NCBI GenBank assembly: GCA_048594885.1
Contig: JBMDXB010000164.1
Coordinates: forward strand, 1-64,000
Length of the DNA: 64,000 nt
Origin: JBMDXB01 sp048594885
GTDB lineage: Bacteria > Acidobacteriota > Vicinamibacteria > Vicinamibacterales > 2-12-FULL-66-21
Direction of reading: 5' to 3'
Every line of letters starts with the position of its first letter. The stretch's first letter is position 1. Positions 62,406 through 64,000 of this stretch are shown piece by piece. A program made the position numbers and the translations under genes. The notes beneath the pieces were generated by a model. It saw nothing but the letters and a program-made list of their open reading frames with translations. It had not been told where the DNA came from and ran no database searches.

Positions 62406-64000
62406 ATGGCTTGCCTGGTGAGATTACGCGGGGGTCTGGCGGCGTTGTGCCTGGCCATGGTAGCGGCCGCATCTCCCGCCGGGGCACAAACCGGTCTGGC
62501 GACAATCACGGGTATCGTCACGGATAACTCGGGTGCCTCGGTGCCTGGCGTGACGGTGACCGCCACGAACCAGGCCACGAACGTGGACTACACGGGCGTA
62601 ACCACCGATGCCGGCGCGTACGTGATCACTGGTGCGCCGATCGGCAACTACGTCATCAAGGTCGAGTTCCCGGGGTTCAAGAGCGTGCAGTCGACCGTCA
62701 CGCTGTCGGCCGCGCAGACTGCCCGCGTCGACTTCAAGCTCGAAGTGGGCGCGATCGAGGAGCGCCTCGAAGTCGTCGCGACCAGCGCCGTCCTCCAGAC
62801 CGAGAACGCGGTCGTCGGCAACAAGCTCGATCGCGAGCAGGTCGAGAGGCTGCCGATCCAGGGCCGGAATCCTGGTACGGTGGCGCTCTACACTGCAGGT
62901 GTCACCACGCCGAACCCGGGCTCCTTCAACAACCTGAAGAACACGGGTGGCGGGCGGCCTTTCGTGAACGGCCAGCGCGAGCAGGCCAACAACTTCGCGC
63001 TCGACGGCGTCGACATGAACGACGCCATCGACAACCTGGTGGCGTACCAGCCCAGTCCCGACGCCCTCGAGCAGATCAGCGTCGAGACGAACAACTACTC
63101 TCCCGAGCTCGGCAACGTGGCCGGCGCCATCGTCAACATGCTGATCAAGTCCGGCACCAACCAGGTGAGCGGCAATGGGTTCTACTACTGGCGCGACAAC
63201 GATCTCGCGGCCACGCCGTGGGCGACCAATCGCGCGGGCGGCCGGAAGTCGCAGTTCAATCGCAAGATCTTCGGCGGCACGGTCGGCGGCCCGATCGCGA
63301 AAAACCGGTTGTTCTTCTTCGGCAATTACCAGGGCGGTCGACAGAAGCTGCCACCCGCTGATGCCTTCGCGACGGTGATGCCCGACGAGTGGCGCCGCGG
63401 CGATCTGAGCAGCCTGCTCGCGCGGAACTTCGTCATTCGCGATCCGCTCACGGGCCAGCCGTTCCCGAACAACCAGATTCCCGTCAGTCGGTTCAGCACC
63501 TTCGCCCGGAACCTGCTTGCGAACGAATCGCTCTATCCGCGCGCGAACGTGACGCGCCCGCTCAGCGATTTTCGGAATAACTACAAGGGGACGGCGTCGT
63601 CGCAGGAAGAAACGAACCAGTTCGATGGAAAGGTCGACTGGAACGCCTCGACCGCCGACAAGGTCTACGTGCGCTTCTCGCGTCAGTGGCACGAGTCGAA
63701 GACCCTGGCGACGGCGATGCCCCTCTTCTTCGGGAGCATCTCCACCAACCCGTTCTGGAGCGTAGCCGCTAACTGGAACCGCATCATCGGGACGGCCCTC
63801 GTGAACGACCTGCTCGTCGGCTACAACGACAACGGGTTCAACAATGTGCCGCTCGATCTGCGTGGCCTCGGCCCGCTCAACAACCAGCTCGGCATCGGCG
63901 GCTCGCAGCCCATTCCCGGCCTGAGCAGCGTCACGATTGGCAACGACGTCTCGAGCATCGGGACCAGCGGAGGCGCGAGCAACACGAACAACGGTGTCTT
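62406..64000 (+). CDS. TonB-dependent receptor, Oar-like, truncated by the window edge
   Basis: The frame is open from ATG 62406 (strong GGAGGAG 7 bp upstream) to the right edge, about 531 codons so far. It has a signal peptide ending ASPAGAQ and a carboxypeptidase-regulatory domain (about 32-115, TGIVTDNSGASVPGVTVTAT). The plug domain (about 125-260) includes LPIQGRNPGTVALYTAG, FALDGVDMNDAI and IVNMLIKSGTNQVSG, and the start of the barrel follows. Same family as the receptor at 39006. It is divergent from the exported-enzyme operon and probably imports its substrate or a related one. Confidence 0.9.
   Translation, partial: MACLVRLRGGLAALCLAMVAAASPAGAQTGLATITGIVTDNSGASVPGVTVTATNQATNVDYTGVTTDAGAYVITGAPIGNYVIKVEFPGFKSVQSTVTLSAAQTARVDFKLEVGAIEERLEVVATSAVLQTENAVVGNKLDREQVERLPIQGRNPGTVALYTAGVTTPNPGSFNNLKNTGGGRPFVNGQREQANNFALDGVDMNDAIDNLVAYQPSPDALEQISVETNNYSPELGNVAGAIVNMLIKSGTNQVSGNGFYYWRDNDLAATPWATNRAGGRKSQFNRKIFGGTVGGPIAKNRLFFFGNYQGGRQKLPPADAFATVMPDEWRRGDLSSLLARNFVIRDPLTGQPFPNNQIPVSRFSTFARNLLANESLYPRANVTRPLSDFRNNYKGTASSQEETNQFDGKVDWNASTADKVYVRFSRQWHESKTLATAMPLFFGSISTNPFWSVAANWNRIIGTALVNDLLVGYNDNGFNNVPLDLRGLGPLNNQLGIGGSQPIPGLSSVTIGNDVSSIGTSGGASNTNNGV

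Overview
The window is 64 kb of high-GC, densely coding bacterial chromosome. It most resembles an Acidobacteriota genome of the Vicinamibacteria type. The evidence is an ADOP-type duplicated orphan permease, several Hanks-type Ser/Thr kinases with TPR or TolB-like propeller tails next to ECF sigma factors, Oar-like TonB receptors with a carboxypeptidase-regulatory N-terminus, secreted sulfatases and Tat-exported PQQ/DUF362/RidA proteins. The assignment is inferred from gene content only. No rRNA, tRNA or CRISPR array was recognised.

Layout. 1-5.7 kb: ADOP permease, PfkB sugar kinase, a decayed IS481-type element bracketed by heptamer repeats, and a secreted cyanophycinase-like S51 peptidase. 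5.7-12.9 kb: a phospho-signalling block (PP2C phosphatase, PEGA kinase with an unusual active site, FHA-protease, TPR kinase, ECF sigma factor, DUF3617 protein). 13-16.6 kb: small secreted protein, PhoD-type phosphatase, a four-helix-bundle gene inside long inverted repeats, and a methyltransferase. 16.6-22.8 kb: a putative nitrate uptake/reduction operon (NarK-NarI-like fusion, molybdopterin catalytic subunit, 4Fe-4S protein, Rieske protein, small membrane protein) interrupted by a structured repeat element. 23-27.5 kb: tyrosinase-like copper protein, zinc-ribbon protein and two sulfatases. 27.5-33.6 kb: DUF5996, UBP zinc finger, and an ergothioneine locus with EgtB-EgtD on one strand and a divergent EgtU-EgtV-like ABC transporter on the other. 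33.5-41.9 kb: secreted protein, second ECF sigma, metalloprotease-like protein, propeller-tailed kinase and a TonB receptor. 42.0-48.0 kb: a two-gene SIR2-STAND plus membrane HEAT-NTPase operon, a candidate antiphage system and the main find. 48-53.9 kb: frameshifted quinone oxidoreductase, small membrane protein, third sulfatase, and a PQQ-cytochrome-DUF1080 fusion. 54.1-62.2 kb: a long minus-strand operon of exported enzymes (two RidA proteins, SelA-like PLP enzyme, DUF362, PQQ propeller, ApbE, unknown, amidohydrolase). 62.4 kb to the edge: a truncated second TonB receptor.

How the parts work together. The signalling block looks like a kinase/phosphatase/FHA circuit that could feed ECF sigma factors. 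The sulfatases, TonB receptors and exported oxidases suggest scavenging of sulfated and complex carbohydrates. The nitrate cluster and ergothioneine locus point to redox versatility and stress protection. A striking non-coding theme is short-period (7-, 8- and 9-bp) intergenic repeats, mostly arranged as inverted arms. One pair forms near-perfect terminal inverted repeats around a four-helix-bundle gene.
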